A DNA stretch of 64,000 nt from Riptortus pedestris (GCA_019009955.1 CM032233.1:130081501-130145500); one strand, 5' to 3'; positions 46,756 through 58,670 are shown, counted from the stretch's first letter. A program made the numbers and translations. The notes: generated from the sequence alone by a model not told the origin.

Positions 46756-47035
46756 TATTCCTAAAGGCCCCGACAGAGGCAGGCAAAATGACACTAATAA
46801 ACATTAGGAGTTATATTCCAAAATTCCGAACTGAGCAATGCAAAATATCTCAAATATACCTTTTTCCAAAGGTTCCAAGCAAGTCCTGTAAAAGGCCTCA
46901 AATATACTTTAGATGTTGTATTCCGAAGGCTCCATATAGTTACTTGTAAAAGTACTCAAATATACTTTAGGAGTTATTTTCCTAAATGTCCAAGCTGGCC
47001 TGAAAAGAAGTCTCAAATTTACTTTAGATATATAA
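46756..47035. repeat. degenerate minisatellite of about 70 bp units
   Basis: Four irregular units marked by ctcaaatatactttag, tattcc and aaggttcca/aaggctcca. Confidence 0.6.
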
Positions 47036-47571
47036 TTATGGTTATCTGATTACAGGTGGAACATAACCCCTATTACAGACATTTAGTGGTTTTTTTAATA
47101 TTTTATTGATCTTCTCTTTTAGGAAAACTAAAATTGTCTTCATTTGTTTGAAAGAGCTTTAGTTCAATAGCCCATCATGGGCCTGTTGAGCTAAAGGTGG
47201 GATAATTGGTGGGAGGGGCAAGTGGTCCGCTTGATGCATTTCCCTGTTACATGGTGGCATTATAGATTGGTACTTTTTTATTTATGTTTCGACTCAATTG
47301 CCTTATGGTTCTGAGTGGCCACTTTGAGGCCAGATAAATGTCAACTAAAATCTAATCCCAGCCTTGTAGTAGAGGTCTATAGTGATTTTACCAACCACCA
47401 CCACCACAGCCACCTGCATTTCAAAGAGCAAATCAGCCATTTCCAGCTTGTAAGGGACCACAATTGCCCCCTTTAGTACAACTATAAATGAGCATGTGCA
47501 TTGCAGTAGAGTTGGATTGATATAATTTACTAACCTTACAATCCTCACAATTTTTTAAAATTATTTTACAG

Positions 47572-47704
47572 AAAATAACTTGAAGAGGACAACCGAATCA
47601 TCAGCCTGTAACCGGGACAACAGATTGTCTCGATCTGGCGATCTTATGGTCGTGTTTTCGCGCAAAGAAGAATCTCAACGAGCAGCTGAGTTGAAGAATA
47701 AGGA
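47572..47704 (+). CDS. exon 3 of the 192-residue gene
   Basis: Follows attttacag and ends before gtaagt. It encodes K-NNLKRTTESSACNRDNRLSR then SGDLMVVFSRKEESQRAAEL. It is open in only one of three frames, the one set by exon 2. It includes a possible basophilic kinase site (RLSRS). Confidence 0.65.
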
Positions 47705-47789
47705 GTAAGTATTTGTGATATGACTTATACAGTGTCTGTCGTGAGGGAGAAACTTTTGTACATTTTGCAATTTATTATCATAATGCTAT

Positions 47790-47791
47790 AT

Positions 47792-47850
<59 letters not shown>

Positions 47851-48150
47851 AGGCTTTAGCTGTGACTTCGTTTTTGATTTGACATTTGAATGTTTCATGT
47901 AAAACTAAAAATCAAATTCGTTAATAGCCACAATCGGATAAAACAAAAAAGTTATATAACTAATCTTGTTGCCAATTTAATTTTCCATGATTGTTGTTGT
48001 TTACATCGTTTCATTAACTCGAATATTTACCAATATATTTTTATTGCTTGGATTTCAGCTTTTAGTAAACCCACACTCCTACCACTTATCATGTCCAACT
48101 TAAATTTCAAGTAATGTTGCATAAGCCTTTCATTACTGGAGAAATAGAGA
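47790..48150 (+). mobile_element. HINE-like fragment, diverged
   Basis: AT tract (47797-47848) followed by ttcgttaatagccacaatcg and cagcttttagtaaacccaca, as in the middle of full copies. Lies 90 bp into intron 3. Confidence 0.5.
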
Positions 48151-49594
48151 ATCAAACTTGATATAACGTCGTCTGTATGTCATTCCAGCATGTGAGAAAA
48201 ATGCTTAATTTGTCCAGTTCTTGTGGATAGAGTTTTGAGTACTTAGCATTATTTGGTTTAGTCAATTCTACATTAGTACTAAATACTAATGCCAAAAACT
48301 TAGTACTAAAAGTAATGAAGGATAATTCAGGCCACCAAATTAGGTTTTATTCTTTCTAAGATTTACTGGGCATTTTCAAAACATAAAAATACTAATCCAT
48401 TTATTACAACTGAAATCATTCTCATTGGGCAATATAAATAAATTTTCTTGCTTGGAATAAATTAATAGAGAAATACTAAACAACATCCTTAACCATTGTT
48501 GCAATTTGTCAATAATTTCCATTAATCATTAACAGAAGGTAGACTGTATGACACGTTCTTTATCACTGCTGCCAGCAATATTGAAGCAACTTCAGTTAAA
48601 ACAAAATCAACGGAACTCAATTATAACTAAATATTTACTACCAAAAAGTATTTTACAAATTCAAAAATCCCCAATATAATATATTATTCTTTACAATTAA
48701 CGTAAAATATATTTGAAAGCTTAACTGTTTGCTACTTCCTTTGAATAATTCAAATTACTAGTATCATCATCAACAGCGTTCTAGTGCAGATTAATTGTTC
48801 TTCTACATATTGCTTTGCTTCCCCAAATTCAGGTTTTTGTACAACATTGACAACTAATATATTTTACCACCTTTGTTTCTTTTGACAATTCAATTTTCTC
48901 CTTTTAGCTTGACGTTTATATTTTTTATTTGGCTCCATATTTTTATCCAAATATTAAATGATCTGCATTATATTGGTTAATAGATTTTTTGATGTTTACA
49001 TATTATTATTAAAAATAGATAATAAACACTTCTTTCACTGTTTTCCCTCCTTTTTTTCATATTTTTTTCACATTAATGGAGTTTCAGATCTGATTATAGA
49101 GAATTTTCCTTAAATAACTATTCATAATAATTTAATTTTTTTTTAAATTGTCTTTTAGTAATTAATAAATAGTTTTTTAATTAGAAGAACAAGAATTCTA
49201 GTAAGATAAAATATATGTAAATATAATTTACATGAACTACAAGGGAAAATAAAATATTTAAGAGTTTAATCCATTCAGTGGTGGTCTCATTTATGAGTTT
49301 ACTCTGTTTGGCTGAGGGGAAAATTGTGTTAATTACATTTTTTTTTTGTTTCTTTGTCTTCTCTGAAATACAGAGACTTCCACTTATTTGTCCTATCAGG
49401 AGGAGACTAAGACATCATTGGTTAAAAGAGCGAATTGGTTCGTTCGGAAGGTATAAGGTGAATAAAAATTCTTATATTATTTGAACATTATAAAGTGAAA
49501 AAATTAAATGACATCTAAAAACAATCTATATACACATTAATTCAAAAATAAAAATGTTCAACTAATTTAATACAGCGGTTAATAAAAATATCAA
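48151..49594 (+). other. intron 3, no recognised feature
   Basis: AT-rich. A short open frame at 49278-49484 has no support. Confidence 0.4.
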
Positions 49595-49598
49595 TTAA

Positions 49599-50515
49599 CC
49601 CTCAACTATTACCATGTTTTGAAGTTACATAAGTACTACCATAAAAAAAGGTTAAATTTAATTTTTTAATGGAATACATAATAAACGTGACACATTTTAA
49701 AATACAAATACAATAAAAATAACTTGTTTTACAATTTCCAAAAAATCAGCTTTGAATTAGAAAAAAATGTGCAAAAAAATCCAAGTCTTCCAATAGTATA
49801 AAAATCAATATGTAAAAATGAATTTTAAGAGGGGTGCCTTTCTTCTTATCATATTTAAGCAAGTTCTACTAATTCTGAAACAGAAAGTAATTCAATATCT
49901 TAAATAATAAAGAAACTGTGGCGCGGCCCTCTGCTACACTAACAAATAAATTAAAATTTTATCTTCACAGTTCCGGCAGAGACATTTAGATTCAGAGTGA
50001 TTTAACCACCTTTAACGCAACCTGCGTTATTCTATTTATAGCATATTGTTGAATGTTTCTGGTCCGACTTTTTGCACAATTCATTTTCATTTAGCTGTAT
50101 TTCTGAATCTGTATCATGATCAGAACGAATGGACTAATTGTCACTGTAATTACTCATGAGATCCACATTATCATCAGACGCAGGATTCTGATTTCCATGA
50201 TCTTCGTTCATATATGCCAACCAATCCTTATAATGTCTGCCATCCACAATAAAGCCCTCATTAGTCATATCACTATGAATACTTTAAACAACGTTTTAAT
50301 AACCTATTCACTACCACGGGTCCCAAATTAACCCAAAACGTTAATTAGGTGGACACTGGTAGTTACAGAAACAACACGAAGAGGAGGACACTGTAACAGC
50401 AGTTACTCAGGGGAGAATACATGGTGCCTGGTAATGCTGCCTAGCAACAAACCAGAAAAACCTTAATTTTTATTTTATGCTAGGGTCGTTTTTGACCCAT
50501 GGTAGTAGTTAAAGG
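49599..50515 (-). mobile_element. piggyBac-like element, deleted
   Basis: Ends ccctcaactattaccatg and catggtagtagttaaagg are inverted repeats flanked by TTAA (49595-49598, 50516-50519), the piggyBac target. It is 917 bp, much shorter than an autonomous element. The ggtcaaaaacgaccc motif inside the right end is typical. Confidence 0.85.
49965..50266 (-). pseudogene. piggyBac transposase N-terminal remnant
   Basis: From the ATG at 50266: MTNEGFIVDGRHYKDWLAYM, NEDHGNQNPASDDNVDL, a stop, then SIRSDHDTDSEIQLNENELC. The acidic Ser/Asp/Glu stretch is usual at the N-terminus of piggyBac transposases. No catalytic domain is present. Confidence 0.5.
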
Positions 50516-50519
50516 TTAA

Positions 50520-51700
50520 TGATCTTTTAGTTTCTATAGTAGTCACAAAATCACTCAGTTTTCTTTGTTCTATCAAATGTAAAGACTCGTCAGCAGGATA
50601 GTCTCCAAGGTCGTACCCAACGTTTTGCCCATTTCTTGATGTTTTACATAGTATAAAATTGTGCGTAATGCATCCATAGCGGGGATACGACGTGCATAAG
50701 ACGACATTTCATAAAATATTTCATATTTTCAATTAGTGTACATATAAAAGTAAATTCTAATTAAGACCTTATATATGAAAGTATGAAATTGATCTGTAGT
50801 AAAATCTTCTTTTTCAATTAAAGTTCTTCATATTTTCATGGCAAGGGTCGCCATTGAAAATATGATATTTCATATTTTTTGATATTTCCAGGGTTCCATG
50901 AAAATATGAAGAACATATAAAAAATATTGGACCCAGAATAAGAAGAATTAAAGTTCTATTTTTTTTTCTTTTTCTAAAATTTGTTCTATTGCTGTTTCCT
51001 CCGAGGATAATTTGTCGGCAGAAATATATATTTGTTACATGCCATGACTCTTTTTCGATCTGCTTAGCCACCATTCATAGCACCAAGCTCCCTAGTACTG
51101 AAAAATCATCAGTAGAAAGTAATTTACTTTCTCTTTTAGGATAGACCCAGTAAGGAGAATACCATGATTTCTCTTTTGAACAAACCAGAAAAACCCCGCA
51201 TCTATGAGTTCATAAGATGGTTACTTTAGTGTGATGTCTTGATGTTAAAAAATCTATTGAAGAGTACTGTAAATAAATTGTCTATTGATCCTTCTGATTT
51301 ATTTTTCCCTCGTCCTTTAAACCTTGCTGTGGCCCAATCCAAGACTCAGGAATTTCACTAACACATTTATCCAACTATTGCAATGCTAGTTTTCTTGTTA
51401 AATCCATTTTCTCGCACTAGTTAATTGTATGAAAGGTGGAAAAAAAAGACATTACACTTGCTAAACCTTTTTGTGAGAAAATTAGTCATCAGAAACTTGA
51501 GTCATGGCTAATCACAAATATATACAATAATTTTGTTTTCATGTTATTGTGAGATAAATAAAGGGTAAGAATTCTTTGGAATTTGAATAGATTTGTTTTA
51601 TTTACTTAAATTAAGCAGTGGGGTAACGTACATAAACCAAATGTAACAGCGGGTTTAGTAATTAACTACAGACATGTAACAGCATACAAATTAGCATTTA
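50520..51700. other. intron 3 continued, with coding-like scraps
   Basis: On the minus strand around 50705-50545, two adjacent frames give SYARRIPAMDALRTILYYVK and VGYDLGDYPADESLHLIEQR, readable as one protein broken by a frameshift. I do not recognise it. Nothing else is seen. Confidence 0.3.
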
Positions 51701-53150
51701 AGTAAAAGATTCAGAATTATTGAGGCTGTTAATGCAGAAGACATAATAAAGAATCTACACAGAATAAGGCAGATCCTTGACTTTGTTGGAAATTACAGTC
51801 AGTAGAAAAAATCAGCACACTGGACAATATACAGGAAACTGACAACTACAAATGAGTTCAGGGAAAGTCAAAACGAATAATTTTATTGAAAACCGGAAAT
51901 ATTCACCATTTCCCCTTTAATTTGTACCCGGAAGAAAAATACCCACAAAATTGAGAGAAGAAACAATCATTGTGTCTATTCAGAAAAAAAGAAATTATAA
52001 TAAAATGTGAAAACTGTAGTGGATTTGCCACAGCTTATAGTCCTGACTGCAGCCACACGTCAAAGATTGATGGTGAGGACTGAAGAGTTAAGGGGAGAGG
52101 ATTGCAATAATTTTTGATCAGTGCCATAGATAATATCTTCTCAAAAAGGAATATGACGTGATATTGATCTGTACCAACTCTTACTTGACTTCTGACAGGC
52201 TCATGACAGTTTAGATAGGGTATAATGGTTACAGGCATTGAAGTCCCTGGCATTACCTTGCAAGCTGAACATATTACATCGGCATTACATTGCACTGAAA
52301 AGTTGCTAGAGGTCTAAGGTAAGGAGATTCATTACCACTGGTGCTGTTTAAAGTGGCAGTCTAAGGAATAAAAACTAATCCTGGTGGTACCATATACAAT
52401 AGGCTCGCACATACGAAGGGCGTAGCTTGACGATATATTGATTTCAGCTACATCTATCATGGCACTGGCTGATGCTTTAGAATGATGAATGAATTTGTAT
52501 AAAGAGTGTACTATTTAAGATTCACAATAAGTAAATAGATTAAACAATGAATTTGAGATTAAGACAGCTAGAAACGCAAAGAATTCTGTAATGTGGGAAG
52601 TCCATTTTTCCTACTTGTTCACTTCTGGAAGAAATAATAACAGAGAGAAATGGCATTTGAGCTAACATAACTGGAGTATTTGGAATTGGAGCTAAAATGT
52701 TTGCAAGGGCCAGATACAGATACACCTATGCCCTTCAGAAAGCTCTCCGTTTTATTGACCTCTCTTAGAAAGAGATTAGACTTTAGTCCATTTATGGCAG
52801 TGAAACATGGACTCTCACAATAAGAAAACAGGATAGCATATTTGCTCTGGGAAAGATGAGCCCTGAGAAAAATATTTGGAGCCACTAAGGAGCATCACTG
52901 ATGGCGGAACAGATGGAATTCCGAACTAATGGAATTGTATGGCAAACCTCATATCACATGTGGTATTATAAAGGGCAGTCTGGGGACACTAAGAAATGTT
53001 GAAAGAATGGAACCCATCAGATCACCCTAGAAGATTCTACATCATCCCCAAGGGGAATTATGAACATAGTAAGGCTCAGTCAAAAGCATGAGTAGGACTT
53101 GCAGAGGTTGGGCATCCATAATTGTAGTCCATAAGATTCAAAGACTATAG
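51700..53150 (+). mobile_element. RTE-like LINE, heavily degenerate
   Basis: Short plus-strand segments in order: LREETIIVSIQKK near 51950 (the WxxxxIVPIHKK region), DRLMTV*/FRQAYDSL-type palm sequence near 52190, AKMFARARY and LQKALR near 52690-52740, YGSETWTL near 52795 and EKNIWSH near 52875. YGSETWTL is a hallmark of RTE/Proto2-type LINEs. Many stops. Confidence 0.6.
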
Positions 53151-53528
53151 CATGTGTAACTAAGTAAATGTTTTACAGATATAACTTTGCCAATTTTCCT
53201 TTGTAAAAAGAGACCCAAAATCTACAAATTCTAACAAAAATCATAATAATATTTAATCCTTAATGAAAATTCTATATGTATTACATTAATACAAATCTCT
53301 TGCTTAGAGAGAACTTAGTCCTTAATGGGTATCAGACACACAACACATACGAACATGCATGAACTCACTCAGCTACTTACTATGGACACACATGCAGGCA
53401 TACAGAAATATTTACGATTAGTTGAAATTTTATAGGTTTAATATCCTTTTGTAGTATGTATATCCATATATGAAGTGTATACTTGTAACTAGATATTTAT
53501 ATTTATGTTTGCTTTATATTTTTTACAG

Positions 53529-53814
53529 AGCTGAAGCCATTTCCGTCAAGGATAGTGGCGGTAATGAATCTGGCACGGCTGGTTCTTCTGGGGATAGGCC
53601 TGTGGAACTAGAACTTCCAAAACAGTCCGATGTTGACTTAAGCTCCATTAATCATGAAATGAAAAATACTGAAGATGCCTCAGAAGAGGCCGGTGCTGAA
53701 ACTAAAACCCCTGAGCCAGCAGTGGCAACAAAAAAAAAGAAGTGTTTATATCATGGTTTGCGAGCAGCTATCTGCTGCAGACCATGCTCTTGCGCCAAAT
53801 ACAAAATAAATTAG
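53529..53814 (+). CDS. terminal exon of the 192-residue gene
   Basis: Follows tttttacag. It encodes 94 residues and a TAG stop: an acidic Ser/Glu-rich part (residues 99-165), then KKKK (166-169) and a tail with five Cys (170, 180, 181, 184, 186) ending CSCAKYKIN. Lys run plus clustered Cys near a C-terminus is the pattern of palmitoylated, membrane-anchored tails, but it could also bind metal. This is inference. ATTAAA at 54030 is a candidate poly(A) signal. Confidence 0.7.
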
Positions 53815-54029
53815 TACCAGTCTCTTGATTACCAATTCTTATATTAGTTATTTTTTCTGTTGTTTCTGTTTTGTATGAAGATATAAAAGACTAATTAGTA
53901 TTTCATTTTTAATTGTGATCAATATATATTTATATTTTATATTTAGCTGTATATTTAAATAATGCATTAGTCATTGTAATATGAATATATTTTTTAAGTT
54001 GGTTTGAAGAATTTGGTTTTTTTTTATGT

Positions 54030-54035
54030 ATTAAA
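54030..54035 (+). terminator. candidate polyadenylation signal
   Basis: ATTAAA, 216 bp after the stop codon, followed by T-rich sequence at 54056-54077. An AATAAA overlaps the stop codon itself but is too early to be useful. Confidence 0.4.
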
Positions 54036-54400
54036 GCATCAATTTTAATAGATTCATTTTTGTTTTTGTTTTTTTGTCTCCTCTTACAAACTTTTTCAAT
54101 CACTATATAAATTCTCATTTTAAATCATATCAAAGAAGACAACTTATAGATTTTTTTCCACTTGATGGTATTACACACACATGTTAGCGGTTCTAGTCAC
54201 TATATAAACGACACCATGTGTTTTATCTACCAATTTTATTTAGTTAGAAATGATGATATCAGAGATGTTTAGCCGACTTTCCAAAATATAATTTCTACGG
54301 TCATCCCAGTCAATCTGATTTGCTCATAACGTATCCTATATGACTGCAATGCCTTCAATTACTTTAGCCTACCTCCCTACATTACCATTTACTCACCAGA

Positions 54401-54904
54401 GGAGTGCTCGGCCTTCCCCCACCGATTTGAACGAAATATTTTTGGTGTTTAGTACCTAATAAAAACCAATTCTGTTAAAGCGAGAGAACGCACTTCTCTA
54501 TTGTTCGTCTAAAACAAAATCGCTAACGTTTGCCTGAATGTTTTGAGTTGTTCCCAAGACAACTATTTCAAGGAGTCCCCAGTGACTCAGGGGTAGCGTG
54601 TAAATAAAATCTTTTTATTTATTTATTAATATTAAATAAACGCCCTAGAAGCAAAAAAAATTTAAAAAACAATCTTGAGATTTCCGGTTACAAAAGAAAA
54701 GCACTACCCCTGAGCCACGGGGGGCTCCTCGAAATTGTCATCTTGGAAACAACTCAAAACATTCAGGCAAACTTTAACAATTTTTTTTTAGACGAACAAT
54801 TGAGAAGTGCGTTCTCTCGCTTTAACAGAATTGGTTTTTCTTTAGGTACCAAACACTAAAACATTTTCGTTCACATCGGTGGGGGGGGGGAGGCCGTGCA
54901 CTCC
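54401..54904. mobile_element. foldback MITE with about 200-bp inverted arms
   Basis: Arms 54401-54600 and 54701-54904 are inverted copies (ggagtgctcggcct... and ...aggccgtgcactcc) around a 100-bp AT-rich centre. The inner end of each arm has a tRNA A-box-like stretch (gtggctcaggggtagtgc on the minus strand). No protein is encoded and no target duplication could be fixed. Confidence 0.85.
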
Positions 54905-55625
54905 CCTTGTCAATACATCAATGCTGTAGAATTGGAGGTTAATATAATAATTGATTGATCATTTATCTCATTGAAAAGAAATGAACTGTTGTTTATCAAT
55001 AAGGAATGAAAATCGTAAAGTTTATTCATCAACCTACTGCATATGAGCTGCTGGTAGCTTATATTTACTATGTTTTAGTTTCATTCATAGGAACAATGGA
55101 AGCTTCTGTTATTCCGTAAGCCATTTTCCCTTCTGCATAAATTGGCTGCCTAACATGAAAATGTCTAGGAGCATATCAAGAAATAGGCGCTGAGGAAAAC
55201 AAAAATCAGATATCTTGTTGTAAAGTTACTCTAGAAAAAAATTAGACTCCTGCTTTAACAAGATACTTCAGAAACCAGTGCCAGTAATTGATTAGGATTG
55301 AAAGAAAGATGGGAGGGACAGAAAGTAGTTATTTGATACATGAAGTTGTAGAAAATGTCAAGAACGTAGGCAGGAATTGTGAAATGGCAGAAAATGATAA
55401 CTGTATAATTCGTATTCAAAAGAAAAGTGAAACCAATAAAGAAAACACGTAATGAAACTAAGGATGTAAGGATATAAAAGAACAATTCAGGCATGAATGA
55501 AACGCGCGCGCATGAATGAGGAGAAAGGCGTAAATGCCATAAGGATGTTAAATCTCTTAGACAGGCAACAACGGAATTTAGACAAATGCACCTCAAGAGG
55601 ACAGGTCAAATTAAAGGTATATATA
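54905..55625. other. no recognised feature
   Basis: Short open frames on both strands (for example 55255-55596 minus) lack any family signature. Confidence 0.4.
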
Positions 55626-57173
55626 CTACAGCCAGGAATTGAAGAGCCTTGTGGCCGGAGGGTGGGAGAAGGGGCGTGGCCGAAGGAGCAAGGGAAGGGG
55701 GCGTGTAATCCAGACCTGAAAACATTCATGCCCGGAACTCATTAACCTGCCCAGTATTGTGCAAGTAGTTTCTTCTAAATTGTTTTGTTGTGAATATGTC
55801 TCGACCCGGTCCATCCACTCAAAGTGCTGAGAAGCGACACATTATTCATAGTAAAGAGAGGAGAGTTATTGGAAATGTTTTGGAGGCTTGCATCGAAGAA
55901 AAAAGAAAAAATGATTTATTGGCTCCGTTTACTAGTCCTCAAAAGAGGACGACCTTATATACAAAATGTTCTCCGGCGACAGTGAAACGAATAGCCTCAG
56001 AGAAAAATAAGTCTCCAGAAGGAAATTTACAATCGCCAATGAAGCCCCTAGGCCGTCGTCCTATTACGGTAAATAATTTTGATAGAAATGTTACTAGACG
56101 GACATTTGAGGATTTTTATGTGAGACAAAAAATTGTGCCTTCTGTACCTAAACTTCTCACTTCATTGAGGAAAAGTATAAATTTTAAACTCGGCCACGAA
56201 TCATTGCGGAAATTGCTAAAAGATATGGGATTTAGTTGGAGGAAATCCCGAAGTGGACGAAAAATTTTAATAGAAAGGCCTCACATAGTTGACTGGCGAG
56301 GAAGATATCGGGAATGTGGACGTCCAATCTTCCTCATAGATGAGACGTGGTTGGACACTGATTTAACCATGGGAAAGTGTTGGCAATGCCCAGGTATTAC
56401 GGGGGTTACATCCTCTTTAGCAGGTACCAGACGCTTTATTGTTGTTGGTATTGGGTCCAACAATGGATTTTTACCTGATTGTCAACTTGTATTTAGAGCT
56501 GGCACCTCAACAGGAGATTACCACGGGCAAATGAATGGTGGAAATTTTACCAAATGGATTAGAAAAAAAAGTGCTTCCAAAGTAATATTATAAGCACAAA
56601 ACAAATTTAATTTTAATATTAATAAATCATTTTTTTTATTTATTTTTTATACGGTGGTATCATTATTTAACGTTACCTTATTTAATTACAATCATTTCAT
56701 CTGTAATTCTTTAACGTTATTTATTTAAATTCTTTAATGTGAATGATAAATGTCTTGTATAAAAAATTGTAAAAGTATAAAATAAATAGGAATAACAATA
56801 ATAGTGAAATGTGAAGAATATCGTTAGATTTACAAAACCGTATTTTTTATTAATTCGGCTTTGTAAAGTGATAAAAAGTATATAGATTTTTTTTATTGCC
56901 ACACTTTTTGTGGGTTAAAAATTAGCACAATATTAATAATAATTGCCAATAAGATGATTCAGGTTGAATTTTATTATTTACTGTAGTAATTCATGAGGAA
57001 TATATGTCGCCGGGCAAGAAAAGCTAAGGTCAACTCACTAATATTGTACAGTAGGCGGCTAAGATGAAGTGACGACGTTTGTGATCCAGGTAGTACAGTA
57101 GTCTTTTCACGGAAACTGGCGGCTTGGGGGGGGGGGGGGGAAGCCAGCAGGTCTCTTCCATTCCTGGCTGTAG
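55626..57173 (+). mobile_element. IS630/Tc1-superfamily transposon
   Basis: Inverted ends ctacagccaggaattgaaga (55626) and cttccattcctggctgtag (57173). TA precedes the left end; TG then TA follow the right end. 1.55 kb with one gene on the plus strand. A G-run (57127-57142) lies near the right end. Confidence 0.78.
55796..56593 (+). CDS. IS630-like transposase, C-terminally truncated
   Basis: 265 residues from the ATG at 55796 (MSRPGPSTQS). An in-frame GTG six bases upstream is less likely as a start. Residues about 110-170 hold a helix-turn-helix region (LGHESLRKLLKDMGFSWRKS). RPIFLIDETWLD holds the first catalytic Asp, and FIVVGIGSNNGFLPD and STGDYHGQMN follow in the order usual for DDE_3-type transposases. 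The frame ends at WIRKKSASKVIL after an A-run (a one-base slip there would restore VLP-type sequence), so the second Asp and final acidic residue are absent. It can bind DNA at most. The open frame up to this point suggests a young copy. Confidence 0.78.
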   Translation: MSRPGPSTQSAEKRHIIHSKERRVIGNVLEACIEEKRKNDLLAPFTSPQKRTTLYTKCSPATVKRIASEKNKSPEGNLQSPMKPLGRRPITVNNFDRNVTRRTFEDFYVRQKIVPSVPKLLTSLRKSINFKLGHESLRKLLKDMGFSWRKSRSGRKILIERPHIVDWRGRYRECGRPIFLIDETWLDTDLTMGKCWQCPGITGVTSSLAGTRRFIVVGIGSNNGFLPDCQLVFRAGTSTGDYHGQMNGGNFTKWIRKKSASKVIL

Positions 57174-57613
57174 TGTACTTAGCACTCTAAGGACATACCA
57201 AATTTAGAGATTAGTGAACCAATATATAGCCATACAAAGATTAATTTTAGATATGATTTAAATAATAAAAGATGAACTAAATTGAAGTGAAATCTCATAC
57301 AAGATAAATGGTAATGGGTCATTAAGTACTTTCTGAAACCCATAATCTTATATGAATAATATCATATTGTTAATTCATATCTATCAAGTATATAGTTTCA
57401 AGCTATTTGCATATAAATAAATTGAATTCAGAGGAACAAGTGCTCTAGAAAAGGCAAACAGTGTAATTAGTTGAGTTGATAACATATATGGAAATCAATT
57501 TTTGAAAATAAATAAATAAAATAAATGGAACTGGTTAAAACAATTAAACATGTAACTATAAGTACAGCTAAAGTAGTAAAGGAACTTTCATTTAACGCTT
57601 TAGTTGAGTGCTA

Positions 57614-57671
<58 letters not shown>

Positions 57672-57829
57672 CACACATACCAATTATCTGCTAGTTACTT
57701 CTGTTCTTATATGATCTGGGATTCTTCCACAATCTTAAGCTAAGGTCATACCATACCATAAACTGTCTCTCTAATCCCTAAAGGTATTTGTCATCTCTTT
57801 TACAAATCATAGGCGAATTGCCTAGTTGG
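57174..57829. other. no recognised gene; AT microsatellite
   Basis: An AT tract lies at 57618-57662. Otherwise AT-rich sequence without family matches. Confidence 0.5.
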
Positions 57830-57965
57830 GGGTGCTCCCGTATAAATAAATAGTCATTGCTTTTTTTCTACTGGGCTGCTGAAATTTTACTCTTCTAGCT
57901 TCTGGAAGTCTTGTTTTAGGTCATTTAACCACCTCTTCATGGCTTTGCCTCTCATGCTTGCCGTA
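57830..57965 (-). mobile_element. LINE 3'-end scrap
   Basis: On the minus strand it reads MRGKAMKRWLNDLKQDFQKL, the kind of C-terminal ORF2 tail found in RTE-like LINEs, then stops. Short and isolated. Confidence 0.35.
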
Positions 57966-58084
57966 CCTAGTGCATTGTTATATAAATTGTGCAGTGACAA
58001 AAGCTCTGAAGCTTGTGTTTTTAATTTTGCAATCGAAAATAACTCTAATAAACAAAGTTTATTATTTTTGTTATAAACGTAACA
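57960..58084 (+). mobile_element. Gypsy LTR 3' end
   Basis: Contains aataaa (58040s) and ends ...gtaaca directly before a primer-binding site, as LTR ends do. The LTR start could not be fixed. Confidence 0.5.
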
Positions 58085-58086
58085 AC

Positions 58087-58102
58087 TGGTGTCAGAACTG
58101 GG
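58087..58102 (+). promoter_or_regulatory. retrotransposon primer-binding site
   Basis: tggtgtcagaactggg has the form of a tRNA-primed site (TGGTGTCAGAAGTGGG in many Gypsy elements, matched to a tRNA ending CTGACACCA). It follows the LTR end by two bases. Confidence 0.6.
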
Positions 58103-58109
58103 CTTGCAA

Positions 58110-58670
58110 AATTAAAGTAAAAAAAAAAAAGAAGAAGTTTCAAGAACAAAAAGTGGAATATCTGAAGAAGGAGCTGGTAAAATTGGATCTGCCAATAGCA
58201 GGAAATAGGGCTGAATTCAATGACGGTTAGTAGAAGAATTCTAAAGACGAGGCATTGATGTAAGTACATATGAGTTTGAGGATAAAAATGATATTGCTCT
58301 ATATACCCCTATCACAAGCAGCAATTTGGACTTAAATGCAATTTTGGAAAATAACCAGAAGCATCTTGGAAGCTTCTAGAGCTAATTGTGAGAGGCTAGA
58401 AGAAGCTTCTAGAGCAAACTGCGAGTGCTAGAAGAAACATTTCTAGAAGCTTCTAAAAGCAACAGCGAGAAAATTTCAACCGTAGTCAGACATGAATTTC
58501 AAGAAGCCTCTAGAGCAACACAGAGAAAATCCTAGCCGACAAACAAGAATTTCAAGAAGCTTCTAGAAGTAACAGCGAGAAAATCTTAGCGAAGTGAGAC
58601 AAGAAATTCAGGAAGCTTCTAGCCCAACAAACCAAAAACTCCACGAAATATCAGACATATTGGGCAGATA
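58110..58670 (+). pseudogene. Gypsy gag 5' fragment
   Basis: Starts with a SAP-like motif, KVEYLKKELVKLDLPIAGNR then AEFND, then a stop. It continues in broken frames as YEFEDKNDI and a coiled-coil region (NQKHLEASRANCERLEEASR). The DNA for that region is a set of about 60-bp near-repeats built on gaagcttctagagcaa (58365-58640). Gag packages element RNA. Confidence 0.55.

Noticed and set aside
54680..54735. A tRNA gene on the minus strand
   Set aside because: Only the D-arm/A-box part fits; the anticodon stem and T-arm do not, and it lies within an inverted-repeat element.
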